A stretch of DNA of 5,733 nucleotides from Pseudomonadota bacterium (GCA_023412175.1 JAEYOB010000741.1:1-5733); one strand, 5' to 3'; numbered from the stretch's first letter, positions 1-5,421 are shown. Made by a program: numbers and translations. The notes: generated from the sequence alone by a model not told the origin.

Positions 1-121
1 CCCCCGCCCGGGTAGGGGGCGGGCCCCGACCGTGGGGCGGGAGGGTGAGGTAAAATCCGAGGATCCTTGCCTCTACCCTCACCCGGCGCTTTGCGCCACC
101 CTCTCCCGGGGCGGGAGAGGG
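1..121. repeat. REP-like cluster of GC-rich inverted repeats upstream of dapB
   Basis: No gene is visible in 1-174. Several inverted repeats follow one another: CCCGCCC/GGGCGGG (3-9/17-23); GAGGGTGAGG (41-50) pairing with 70-80 with one bulged T, enclosing ATCC-GA-GGAT (55-64); GGCGC-TTT-GCGCC (85-97); and a perfect 9-bp stem CCCTCTCCC/GGGAGAGGG (99-107/113-121) with a 5-nt loop, followed by TTT. The run of CCCTCACCC, then a GGCGC hairpin, then a CCCTCTCCC hairpin resembles short palindromic intergenic repeats that are common in high-GC proteobacteria. That family assignment is from memory and was not searched. The last stem plus TTT could also terminate a gene lying before the window. No convincing dapB promoter was found in 122-166. 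Confidence 0.6.
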
Positions 122-166
122 TTTAGCGGCGTCTTCGTGTGTGCTAGGGATTCAGCGATGAATTCC

Positions 167-172
167 AGGAGG
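167..172 (+). promoter_or_regulatory. Strong dapB ribosome binding site (AGGAGG)
   Basis: A perfect AGGAGG lies 5 nt before ATG 178. It is only 2 nt before the in-frame GTG at 175, so it decides in favour of ATG 178 as the start. Confidence 0.85.
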
Positions 173-177
173 CGGTG

Positions 178-975
178 ATGAAGATCGGTGTTGTCGGGTG
201 CGCGGGGCGGATGGGGCAGATGCTGGTGCGCGAGATCGCCGCGACGCCGGGCTGCACGATGGCCGGTGGCACCGAGCGCCCCGGCGGCGCGGCGGTCGGC
301 AAGGACATCGGCGTGCTCGCCGGGTTGGAGCCGCTGGGCGTGCTGGTGGTGGACGATCCGGCGGTGCTGTTCGCCGAGGCCGACGCCGTCATCGACTTCA
401 CCTCGCCCGAGGCCGCCGAGCGGCACGCGGCCCTCGCCGCACAGGGCGAGACGGCGTACATCCTCGGCACAACGGGGCTAAACGCCGCGCAACAGGCGGC
501 GGTGGCGGCGGCGGCGACGCACACGCCCATCGTCCAGGCGCCCAACATGTCCGTCGGCGTCAACCTGCTGTTCGCGCTGGTCGAGCGGGTGGCGCACACG
601 CTGGGCGACGAGTTCGACATCGACGTGCTGGAGATGCACCACCGCAACAAGGTGGACGCGCCGAGCGGCACCGCGCTGGGTCTGGGCCGCGCCGCGGCGG
701 CGGGGCGGGGCGTCGCCCTGGAGGACGTCTGGCAGAAGGTCCGCGACGGCCACACCGGCGTGCGCCCGCGCGGCGAGATCGGCTTCGCCACGCTGCGCGG
801 CGGCGACGTGATCGGCGACCACACCGTGGTCTTCGCCGGCGACGGCGAGCGCGTCGAGCTGACCCACAAGGCGTCCGGCCGGCAGATCTACGCCAAGGGC
901 GCGGTGCGCGCCGCGCTGTGGTCCGCCGACAAGCAGCCGGGGCTGTACAGCATGCGGGACGTGCTGGGGCTGTAA
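178..975 (+). CDS. dapB: 4-hydroxy-tetrahydrodipicolinate reductase
   Basis: This cytoplasmic enzyme reduces 4-hydroxy-tetrahydrodipicolinate to tetrahydrodipicolinate with NAD(P)H, a step of the diaminopimelate/lysine pathway that feeds peptidoglycan and protein synthesis. The 265-residue product has the usual family length. The N-terminal Rossmann fold shows the dinucleotide motif VVGCAGRMG (residues 5-13) and GTTG at 97-100. The catalytic and substrate-binding signature HHRNKVDAPSGTA spans 154-166, with H154/H155, K158 and the SGT loop. RGGDVIGDHTVVF at 208-220 is also typical of the family. The start is ATG 178, placed by AGGAGG at 167-172; a GTG one codon upstream is less well spaced. 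The gene ends 28 bp from a convergent MGMT gene, with hairpins covering the junction. Nothing suggests disruption. Confidence 0.97.
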   Translation: MKIGVVGCAGRMGQMLVREIAATPGCTMAGGTERPGGAAVGKDIGVLAGLEPLGVLVVDDPAVLFAEADAVIDFTSPEAAERHAALAAQGETAYILGTTGLNAAQQAAVAAAATHTPIVQAPNMSVGVNLLFALVERVAHTLGDEFDIDVLEMHHRNKVDAPSGTALGLGRAAAAGRGVALEDVWQKVRDGHTGVRPRGEIGFATLRGGDVIGDHTVVFAGDGERVELTHKASGRQIYAKGAVRAALWSADKQPGLYSMRDVLGL

Positions 976-1026
976 AGTCGTTCCCCGCCGGGGAGAGGGA
1001 CTTTTACGCCGCCTCTTCCCCGGCGG
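972..1026. terminator. Bidirectional hairpin region between convergent dapB and MGMT genes
   Basis: Two overlapping inverted repeats occupy the 28-bp gap and the ends of both genes. One pairs GTAAAGTC (972-979) with GACTTTTAC (999-1007), one base bulged, around an inner TCCCC-GCC-GGGGA stem (982-994). Its arms contain the stop codons of both genes. The other pairs 985-998 (CCGCCGGGGAGAGG) with 1012-1026, one bulged T, and runs into the last codons of the minus-strand gene. The two cannot form together. Neither ends in a clean U tract, so intrinsic termination in either direction is inferred from the convergent position and stem strength. Confidence 0.6.
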
Positions 1027-1882
1027 TCCTGGCCTGTTCCCAGGCCAGCAGGGCGCGCTTGCGGGGCACGCCGTAGCGGTAGTTGTGGATGATCCCGGAC
1101 TTCTGGATCACCCGGTGGCAAGGGATCAGGATGCACACCGGGTTGCGGCCGACCGCCGCGCCCACCGCGCGCATCGCCGTCGGCTGGCCGATGGCGCGGG
1201 CGACGTCCTCGTAGCTGACCACCGTGCCCTCGGGGATGCGCAGCAGCGCCTCCCACACCTTGATCTGGAAGTTCGTCCCGCGCAGCAGCAGCTTCAGCGG
1301 CTCGCTTCCGCCGCCCTCCCAGCCGAAGGCGCGCGCCGCGGCCGGGCGCGTGGCGTCGGCGTCCTCGACCAGGCGGGCGGCCGGCCATTCGGCGGTGAAT
1401 TCGGCCATGGCGTCGTTGCCGTCCGGCGCGTCGGCGAAGCTCAGCCAGCAGACGCCGCGTTCGGTGGTGGCGACCAGCGCCCGGCCGAACGGGCAGTCGT
1501 GCAGGCCCCAGCGGATCGTCAGCCCGCCGCCCAGCGCCTTGTACTCGCCGGGCGTCATCGCCTCGCAGGCGACCCACACGTCGTGCAGCCGCGACGGGCC
1601 CGACAGCCCGACGTCCAGCGCGGTGTCGAGCACGCTCTGGTTCTCGGCCAGCAGTTGCTTGGCGTGGCCGAGCGTCAGGAACTGCACGAAGCGCTTCGGG
1701 CTGATGCCGACCCAGCGGGTGAACAGGCGCTGGAAGTGGAAGGGGCTCATCCCCGCCACGCCGGCCAGCTCGTCGAGCTGGGGCTGGTCCTGCCAGTGCT
1801 CCACCATGTGGCGGATGGCAAGCGTCAGGGCGCGGTAGTGGCTGGCGTCGATCGGATCGGCATGGGGATTCAGGCAGGACAT
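1004..1882 (-). CDS. ada: AraC-type HTH / methylated-DNA-[protein]-cysteine S-methyltransferase fusion (Ada-like, no N-terminal sensor domain)
   Basis: The protein is predicted to remove alkyl groups from O6-alkylguanine (and O4-alkylthymine) by irreversible transfer to its own cysteine, and also to bind DNA through an AraC-type domain. In the 292-residue form, two helix-turn-helix units occupy about 17-117, ending in the typical MTPGEYK. An RNase-H-like linker domain follows. The C-terminal alkyltransferase domain (about 200-285) carries FQIKVWEAL, VSYEDVA (Tyr224), RAVGAAVGRNP (Arg finger 238, Asn247), the catalytic PCHRVI (Cys255-His256) and a closing RKRALLAWE (Glu282). E. coli Ada has an extra N-terminal zinc domain whose methylated cysteine switches on the regulon; that domain is absent here. 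ATG 1882 was chosen; an in-frame GTG at 1891 would add three residues, and neither has a clear Shine-Dalgarno. DUF2244 lies 78 bp upstream on the same strand, so co-transcription is possible. The symbol is by domain similarity only. Confidence 0.93.
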   Translation of the reverse strand: MSCLNPHADPIDASHYRALTLAIRHMVEHWQDQPQLDELAGVAGMSPFHFQRLFTRWVGISPKRFVQFLTLGHAKQLLAENQSVLDTALDVGLSGPSRLHDVWVACEAMTPGEYKALGGGLTIRWGLHDCPFGRALVATTERGVCWLSFADAPDGNDAMAEFTAEWPAARLVEDADATRPAAARAFGWEGGGSEPLKLLLRGTNFQIKVWEALLRIPEGTVVSYEDVARAIGQPTAMRAVGAAVGRNPVCILIPCHRVIQKSGIIHNYRYGVPRKRALLAWEQARTAGEEAA

Positions 1883-1960
1883 GGCTGGCACCGGACAGGG
1901 TTGCTTCCCGTGTAGAGGGTGGCGCGCCGCGACCGCCGATCCAACCCGTTTCTTGCTGAG

Positions 1961-2506
1961 TTAAGCGACGGGCTCCGGCGCGCAGGGCGCGCAGGGAGTG
2001 CGGCGCCACGCCCGCAGCGCGGTCCGCAGGGCGTTGGCGAATTCCAGCCGCTCGTCGGGGCTGAGGAAGGAGCCGACCGTCACCGTGCGGCCGTGCGAGC
2101 TGAGGGTCACCTGGCTCTCGTGTCCGGGCGGGTCGTCCATGCTGACGCGCAGCCAGTAGGGCTGGAAGCTCCAGCGCCGGTCGGGCTGCTTCCAGGCGAC
2201 GCGCTCGACGGTCAGTTCCTCCCCGGTCAGCCGCACCCGCTCGTACAGGCGCGCGGAGCGGTAGTTGGCACGGAACGCCCACCACAACAGCAGCACGTCC
2301 AGCCCCAGGAACCCGACGATGGGCCATGCGCCCAGCAGGAAGAAGACGAGGCTGACGGCCGTGCTCACGAACGCCACCGCGCCCATGAGGACGAGGAACC
2401 CCGTCCGCCCGAGGCTGCGGTGCGGATGCAGGACCGCGTCGAAGAAGACACGGACGGCGGAGGTGGACCCGGCGATGCTCGTCATGGGCACGGGGAGATG
2501 TCCCAT
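1961..2506 (-). CDS. DUF2244 family integral membrane protein
   Basis: The 181-residue product matches the pattern I recall for DUF2244, a family of unknown function common in alphaproteobacteria. The conserved HPHRSLGRTGF (27-37) precedes two hydrophobic segments (about 36-58 and 62-78) that form a helical hairpin, then FRANYRSARLYERVRLT (78-94). The soluble C-terminal part contains a tryptophan-rich stretch (RWSFQPYWLRV, 111-121), SHGRTVTVGSFLSPDER (137-153) and a final helix. The C-terminus ends in a short CAPCAP duplication. ATG 2506 directly abuts an AAAGG sequence, which is too close for a good ribosome binding site; ATG 2485 (M8) is the alternative and keeps all conserved blocks. The gene is divergent from nth with 74 bp between starts and lies upstream of the MGMT gene on the same strand. 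No enzymatic motif is visible and the function is unknown. Confidence 0.88.
   Translation of the reverse strand: MGHLPVPMTSIAGSTSAVRVFFDAVLHPHRSLGRTGFLVLMGAVAFVSTAVSLVFFLLGAWPIVGFLGLDVLLLWWAFRANYRSARLYERVRLTGEELTVERVAWKQPDRRWSFQPYWLRVSMDDPPGHESQVTLSSHGRTVTVGSFLSPDERLEFANALRTALRAWRRTPCAPCAPEPVA
1980..1996 (-). repeat. 9-bp tandem duplication at the DUF2244 C-terminus
   Basis: GCGCAGGGC at 1980-1988 is followed at once by GCGCAGGG at 1989-1996. On the coding strand this gives the in-frame tail repeat CAP-CAP. It is consistent with slippage in a poorly constrained tail. Confidence 0.55.
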
Positions 2507-2543
2507 CCTTTACCAAAGGCATAGCGTCGGAGGTGCGTCACGT

Positions 2544-2573
2544 TTGCGCGGCACCGCCGTCCGGCGGTACAGT
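2544..2573 (+). promoter_or_regulatory. Candidate nth promoter with internal palindrome
   Basis: TTGCGC (2544-2549) and TACAGT (2568-2573) are separated by 18 bp and could be -35/-10 elements. Transcription would then start within a few bases of ATG 2581, giving a leaderless or very short-leader mRNA, which fits the absence of a Shine-Dalgarno there. A perfect inverted repeat, ACCGCCG-TC-CGGCGGT (2553-2568), fills the spacer and touches the -10. It could be an operator or a chance GC-rich palindrome. The element matches are weak, so this is tentative. Confidence 0.35.
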
Positions 2574-2580
2574 CGCGGCC

Positions 2581-3213
2581 ATGAAGCCCGCCGCCATAAA
2601 TGAAATGTTTCGCCGGCTCCAGGCCGCCAACCCCGAGCCGAAGAGCGAATTGGAGTACGTCAACCCGTACACCCTGCTCGTCGCCGTGGTGCTGTCGGCG
2701 CAGGCCACCGACGTCGGCGTCAACAAGGCCACCCGCGCGCTGTTCGAGCGCGTCACCACGCCCGAGCAGATGCTGGAGCTGGGCGAGGAGGGGCTGCGCG
2801 GGCACATCAAGACCATCGGCCTGTTCAACACCAAGGCCAAGAACGTCATCAAGCTGGCGGAGATCGTGGTGCGCGAGCACGGCGGGCAGGTGCCGCGCGA
2901 CCGCGAGGCGCTGGAGACGCTGCCCGGCGTCGGGCGCAAGACCGCCAACGTGGTGCTGAACGTGGCGTTCGGCGAGGAGACGATGGCGGTGGACACGCAC
3001 ATCTTCCGCGTCTCGAACCGCCTGGGCCTGGCGCCCGGCAAGACGCCGGAGCAGGTGGAGGCGGGGCTGCTGAAGGCGGTGCCGAAGCCCTACCTGCGCC
3101 ACGCCCACCACTGGCTGATCCTGCACGGCCGCTACATCTGCAAGGCCCGCAAGCCGGACTGCCTGCGCTGCCCCATCGCCGACCTGTGCGACGCGGCGGA
3201 GAAGGGCATTTAG
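2581..3213 (+). CDS. nth: Endonuclease III, bifunctional DNA glycosylase/AP lyase
   Basis: The enzyme excises oxidised pyrimidines (such as thymine glycol) and cleaves the abasic site by beta-elimination in base-excision repair. The 210-residue product has the normal length. It shows VLSAQATD (37-44), the helix-hairpin-helix LPGVGRKTANVV (114-125) with catalytic Lys120, and VDTHIFRVSNR (137-147) with catalytic Asp138. The [4Fe-4S] ligands are in the C-terminal C-X6-C-X2-C-X5-C pattern at Cys187, 194, 197 and 203. These positions coincide with the E. coli Nth numbering I know (K120, D138, C187/194/197/203), which supports ATG 2581. The frame is open upstream to a GTG at 2533, but those 16 residues match nothing in the family. 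The gene is divergent from DUF2244 and convergent with the lipoprotein gene. Confidence 0.97.
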   Translation: MKPAAINEMFRRLQAANPEPKSELEYVNPYTLLVAVVLSAQATDVGVNKATRALFERVTTPEQMLELGEEGLRGHIKTIGLFNTKAKNVIKLAEIVVREHGGQVPRDREALETLPGVGRKTANVVLNVAFGEETMAVDTHIFRVSNRLGLAPGKTPEQVEAGLLKAVPKPYLRHAHHWLILHGRYICKARKPDCLRCPIADLCDAAEKGI

Positions 3214-3218
3214 GATAT

Positions 3219-3254
3219 CGGGCACACATGATCGGCAAGCCGGATAGGTGCCCG
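3219..3254. terminator. Nested hairpin between convergent nth and lipoprotein genes
   Basis: Perfect 7-bp arms CGGGCAC (3219-3225) and GTGCCCG (3248-3254) enclose an inner stem, ATCGGC (3231-3236) with GCCGGAT (3239-3245), one base bulged, AA loop. The structure fills the 45-bp gap between two stop codons, as a shared bidirectional terminator would. No U tract follows on either strand, so termination is inferred. Confidence 0.5.
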
Positions 3255-3258
3255 AACG

Positions 3259-4206
3259 TCAATCCTTCTTGGAGATTGCCGTCAGTCGCGTCTCGATTGC
3301 TTTCCCTATGGCGTTTCCAATGATCTTGGAGTTGTTGTCGAAAGCCTTTTCAAAGTCTTCAACAGACTGGAAGCCATCTCCCGTCTCGGTAACGGCCACT
3401 GCAATCGTTGCCGGCTGGCCGGTCGGGAGCGGTAGAATAGCCGATGGATTGGCGGTGGGGTTTTCGTAATCCTGGCCTGCACCAATGTTCTGCAGCTTTA
3501 TGTTCCGTTGGTAATGCCGCACCCCGAGGTCGCCGCCGTCCGAGGCTAAAGTTTCGATGCCAACGGTGATTGCCAATGAAACATGACCTCCTCCGTCCTT
3601 TGGGGTGGTTGAAGCCGCCAGTTGATTGAGACGTACATAGACGGGTTTAATTTCTATGGCCGTTTTTCCAACAGGAGTAAGTCCCAGAACAATCCGTGAT
3701 GCCGGGGGCGGGGATCCTTCTCCGATTGTGCGGGTCAACTCCAAGCACCGGACGCGCCCATCGTCGTCTCCAACGGCCAATGAGGCCACATTGATTTGTC
3801 CATCGTAGGGTGCTTGAAAACGCTTTATTTTTTCAATTGCGCTGTCCTTGAGTGAGTTTGATAAATAAGAATAAATAACTTCGACGCCTGCCATGATCAG
3901 GGGAATTGTCGCCGGACCAATGAAAAGCATCTTATCTTGAGCTAGTTCATTCGCTGGTATTGGATAGCAAGCTTCTTGAACAGCTTTTGGTTGTTTATCT
4001 CTGTAATCAGCCAGATTCCTCATTTCTGGATTTTGTTTGATATCTTTTTTCTGTGTGGTCAAGGCAGAGACACGAACATTTCCTATTCCCCCGGTGCCGC
4101 GAGCCTCTGGCATCTGCATCACTTGGAATGATTCGCAGCCCGCTACGAGGGCGCCTGGAATTAAGATGAGTCCAAGTCGTAATGCGTTGCGTGCCCGTGC
4201 ATGCAT
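3259..4206 (-). CDS. Predicted outer-membrane lipoprotein of unknown function, AT-rich
   Basis: I do not recognise this 315-residue protein. It starts with a classic lipoprotein signal: basic MHARARNALR, a hydrophobic stretch, then the lipobox VAGC with Cys24 as the predicted lipidation site. Glu and Ser follow, not the Asp inner-membrane retention signal, so outer-membrane anchoring in the periplasm is likely. A second hydrophobic stretch lies at about 93-119 (MLFIGPATIPLIMAG and onward), followed by a charged helix-like segment. The C-terminal half is beta-rich by appearance (SLAITVGIETLAS, TIAVAVTETG), and the protein ends in an alternating helix. Two more cysteines (80, 154) could form a disulfide. 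ATG 4206 is preferred because GGGGG lies 5 nt upstream; ATG 4218 would add MGAQ. GC content is far below that of its neighbours, suggesting horizontal acquisition. It has no partner gene here; arsR is divergent. Confidence 0.8.
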   Translation of the reverse strand: MHARARNALRLGLILIPGALVAGCESFQVMQMPEARGTGGIGNVRVSALTTQKKDIKQNPEMRNLADYRDKQPKAVQEACYPIPANELAQDKMLFIGPATIPLIMAGVEVIYSYLSNSLKDSAIEKIKRFQAPYDGQINVASLAVGDDDGRVRCLELTRTIGEGSPPPASRIVLGLTPVGKTAIEIKPVYVRLNQLAASTTPKDGGGHVSLAITVGIETLASDGGDLGVRHYQRNIKLQNIGAGQDYENPTANPSAILPLPTGQPATIAVAVTETGDGFQSVEDFEKAFDNNSKIIGNAIGKAIETRLTAISKKD

Positions 4207-4218
4207 CTGCGCCCCCAT

Positions 4219-4405
4219 CGTCGGCGATGAGATATTACAGTTATGTTTACTGAAGACATCTACAGTTCAGTTGGGGTAATTGGTTTGAATGCCGGCTAGA
4301 TAACATACTATTATATGCAGACGCCTGCCTGTTTTCTTGCCGATCGGCGATGCCGGGCCGAAACAGTGCGCTTCGGGCCTTGAGAATGGACACGAGAGTG
4401 ATGCC
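4219..4405. other. Intergenic region between divergent lipoprotein gene and arsR
   Basis: I see no gene here. The left two thirds (to about 4335) are AT-rich like the lipoprotein gene, and the right part is GC-rich. The transition contains a perfect 10-bp palindrome GCCGATCGGC (4339-4348) next to a T-run (4332-4335), and an imperfect hairpin GGGCCGAA/TTCGGGCC (4355-4362/4372-4379, one mismatch). Their roles are unknown. Confidence 0.5.
4310..4315 (-). promoter_or_regulatory. Candidate -10 element for the lipoprotein gene
   Basis: A perfect TATAAT reads on the minus strand at 4315-4310, in AT-rich DNA about 100 bp before the lipoprotein start. No good -35 sits 16-18 bp upstream (AAGAAA is the nearest). 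A second, closer candidate is TAATAT (4237-4232). Both are tentative. Confidence 0.3.
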
Positions 4406-4450
4406 TTGACGATCCTGACGCGTTGCATTATTCGATTATCATCGAAATAT
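4406..4450 (+). promoter_or_regulatory. arsR-arsC-acr3 promoter with overlapping ArsR-type operator
   Basis: TTGACG (4406-4411) with TATTCG (4429-4434) at 17-bp spacing is the best sigma-70-like pair. An alternative is TTGCAT (4423-4428) with AAATAT (4445-4450) at 16 bp. In both, the perfect inverted repeat TTCGAT-TATC-ATCGAA (4431-4446) overlaps the polymerase site: the -10 in the first case, the spacer in the second. That is the expected position for an autorepressing ArsR/SmtB-family operator, which are typically AT-rich dyads of this size. Binding by the adjacent ArsR is inferred. Confidence 0.65.
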
Positions 4451-4479
4451 GGAATTGTGATGCGTACGGGGGTGGTCCG

Positions 4480-4821
4480 ATGGAGAAGAAGGCTGTGCTC
4501 GCCGCCCTGACGGCGCTGTCGCAGGAGACGCGGCTCGACATCTTCCGCTTGCTCGTCCAGGCCGGCCCGGAAGGGCGTTCCGCCGGGGCCATCGCCGACG
4601 CGCTCGGCGTGGCGCCCGCGACCCTGTCCTTCCACCTGTCCAACCTCAACCACGCCGGGCTGATCGTTCAGCGGCGCGAGAGCCGCTCGCTCATCTACTC
4701 CGCCGATTTCGACCGCATGAACGCCGTCCTCGGCTTCCTGTCGGAGAATTGCTGCGGCCGTCCGACCGGCGCCGTCGCCTGCGTGCCCACGGCGGAACCC
4801 GCCGAACCCTGCTGCGGCTGA
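4480..4821 (+). CDS. arsR: ArsR/SmtB-family arsenite-responsive repressor
   Basis: This 113-residue dimeric winged-helix repressor is predicted to hold the ars promoter silent until As(III)/Sb(III) binds. Family features are LSQETRLDIFRLL (13-25), the recognition helix region APATLSFHLSNLNHAGLI (45-62) and the wing RRESRSLIYS (65-74). It lacks the ELCVCDL-type cysteine site of the plasmid R773 ArsR. Instead it has a C-terminal cluster: Cys91-Cys92, Cys101 and Cys111-Cys112. The first three resemble the C-terminal three-cysteine As(III) site known from Acidithiobacillus ferrooxidans ArsR (C95/C96/C102); the final CCG adds another pair. The start is ATG 4480, with GGGGGTGG (4468-4475) 4 nt upstream. 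The frame stays open to a TTG at 4423, but that extension overlaps the operator and matches no family sequence. It is the first gene of the ars operon. Confidence 0.93.
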   Translation: MEKKAVLAALTALSQETRLDIFRLLVQAGPEGRSAGAIADALGVAPATLSFHLSNLNHAGLIVQRRESRSLIYSADFDRMNAVLGFLSENCCGRPTGAVACVPTAEPAEPCCG

Positions 4822-4843
4822 ACGGACGCCGCCCGATATCGGC

Positions 4844-4868
4844 GCCGCGGGGCATAGAGCCCGGCGGC
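4844..4868 (+). other. arsR-arsC intergenic hairpin
   Basis: GCCGCGGGGC (4844-4853) pairs with GCCCGGCGGC (4859-4868) at 9 of 10 positions around a 5-nt loop. A 10-bp palindrome CCGATATCGG (4833-4842) precedes it. No U tract follows, so it is less likely a full terminator than an mRNA-processing, stabilising or attenuating structure that sets the arsR to arsC ratio. That role is inference. Confidence 0.5.
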
Positions 4869-4898
4869 TCCCTTCCCTGTCGAGCAACGGAGCGAAGA

Positions 4899-5393
4899 AT
4901 GGCCGAGGACCGCGTCTACAACGCGCTGTTCCTGTGCACGCACAACAGCGCGCGCAGCGTGATGGCGGAGTGCATCCTGAATCGCGAGGGCAGGGGCCGC
5001 TTCCGTGCGTTCAGCGCCGGCAGCCAGCCTTCCGGGCGCATCAACCCCCATGTCCGTGACCTTCTGGAGCGGCTCGGCTTCCCGGTCGCGGGCCTCCGGT
5101 CCAAGACCTGGGACGAGTTCGCGACACCGGACGCACCGCACATGGATTTTATCTTCACGGTTTGCGACAACGCCGCGGGCGAGGTCTGCCCGGTGTGGCC
5201 CGGCCAGCCGGTCACCGCCCACTGGGGCTTCCCCGATCCCTTCGGCGCCCGGGGAACGGAGGCGGAGAAGGCGGCCTTCACCGCCGACGTGTTCCGCCAG
5301 ATCGAACGGCGCATCCAGGCCTTCGTGAGCCTTCCCATCGCCTCGCTCGACCGGCTGGCGCTCAAGCGCGCGCTGGACGGGATGGGCCGGTGA
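4899..5393 (+). CDS. arsC: Arsenate reductase, low-molecular-weight phosphatase fold
   Basis: The enzyme reduces arsenate to arsenite in the cytoplasm, supplying the substrate for the efflux permease encoded next. The 164-residue product has the LMW-PTP phosphate loop C-X5-R as CTHNSARS (Cys13, Arg19), directly after the first strand NALFL. The downstream redox cysteines are Cys89 and Cys97 in FTVCDNAAGEVCP; pI258-type ArsC uses an equivalent trio (Cys10, Cys82, Cys89). HWGFPDP (108-114) carries the general-acid Asp113. This makes it the thioredoxin-family-linked class, unrelated to the glutaredoxin-dependent R773 ArsC, although the exact reductant cannot be read from sequence. ATG 4899 has GGAG 6 nt upstream (4889-4892). 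The frame is open further upstream, but that part is not ArsC-like. The gene lies 77 bp after arsR and 28 bp before acr3. Confidence 0.93.
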   Translation: MAEDRVYNALFLCTHNSARSVMAECILNREGRGRFRAFSAGSQPSGRINPHVRDLLERLGFPVAGLRSKTWDEFATPDAPHMDFIFTVCDNAAGEVCPVWPGQPVTAHWGFPDPFGARGTEAEKAAFTADVFRQIERRIQAFVSLPIASLDRLALKRALDGMGR

Positions 5394-5407
5394 GTGCGGT
5401 GGCGAAA

Positions 5408-5412
5408 GAGGG
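5408..5412 (+). promoter_or_regulatory. acr3 ribosome binding site
   Basis: GAGGG lies 9 nt before ATG 5422 and supports that start over the internal ATG at 5464. The ATG at 5414 is followed by a stop after three codons and is not a gene start in this frame. Confidence 0.6.
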
Positions 5413-5421
5413 CATGGAATC

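Noticed and set aside
198..1076. Long plus-strand open frame overlapping dapB
   Set aside because: Low-complexity Arg/Gly/Ala translation, a shadow of dapB in a shifted frame.
888..2522. Very long open frame on the minus strand spanning the MGMT and DUF2244 genes
   Set aside because: It is arginine/alanine-rich out-of-frame translation caused by high GC; the two real genes in another frame have clear family motifs.
2533..2580. N-terminal extension of Nth from a GTG start
   Set aside because: ATG 2581 gives residue numbering coinciding with E. coli Nth; the extension has no family similarity.
2482..3225. Minus-strand open frame antisense to nth
   Set aside because: Composition is that of an antisense shadow and no motif is visible; nth is unambiguous.
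4279..4296. T-arm-like GGTTTGAATGCCGGC suggesting a tRNA fragment or att site
   Set aside because: No acceptor stem, anticodon arm or second copy is visible; a short chance resemblance.
4423..4479. N-terminal extension of ArsR from a TTG start
   Set aside because: It would translate through the operator/promoter and match no ArsR family sequence; ATG 4480 has a ribosome binding site.
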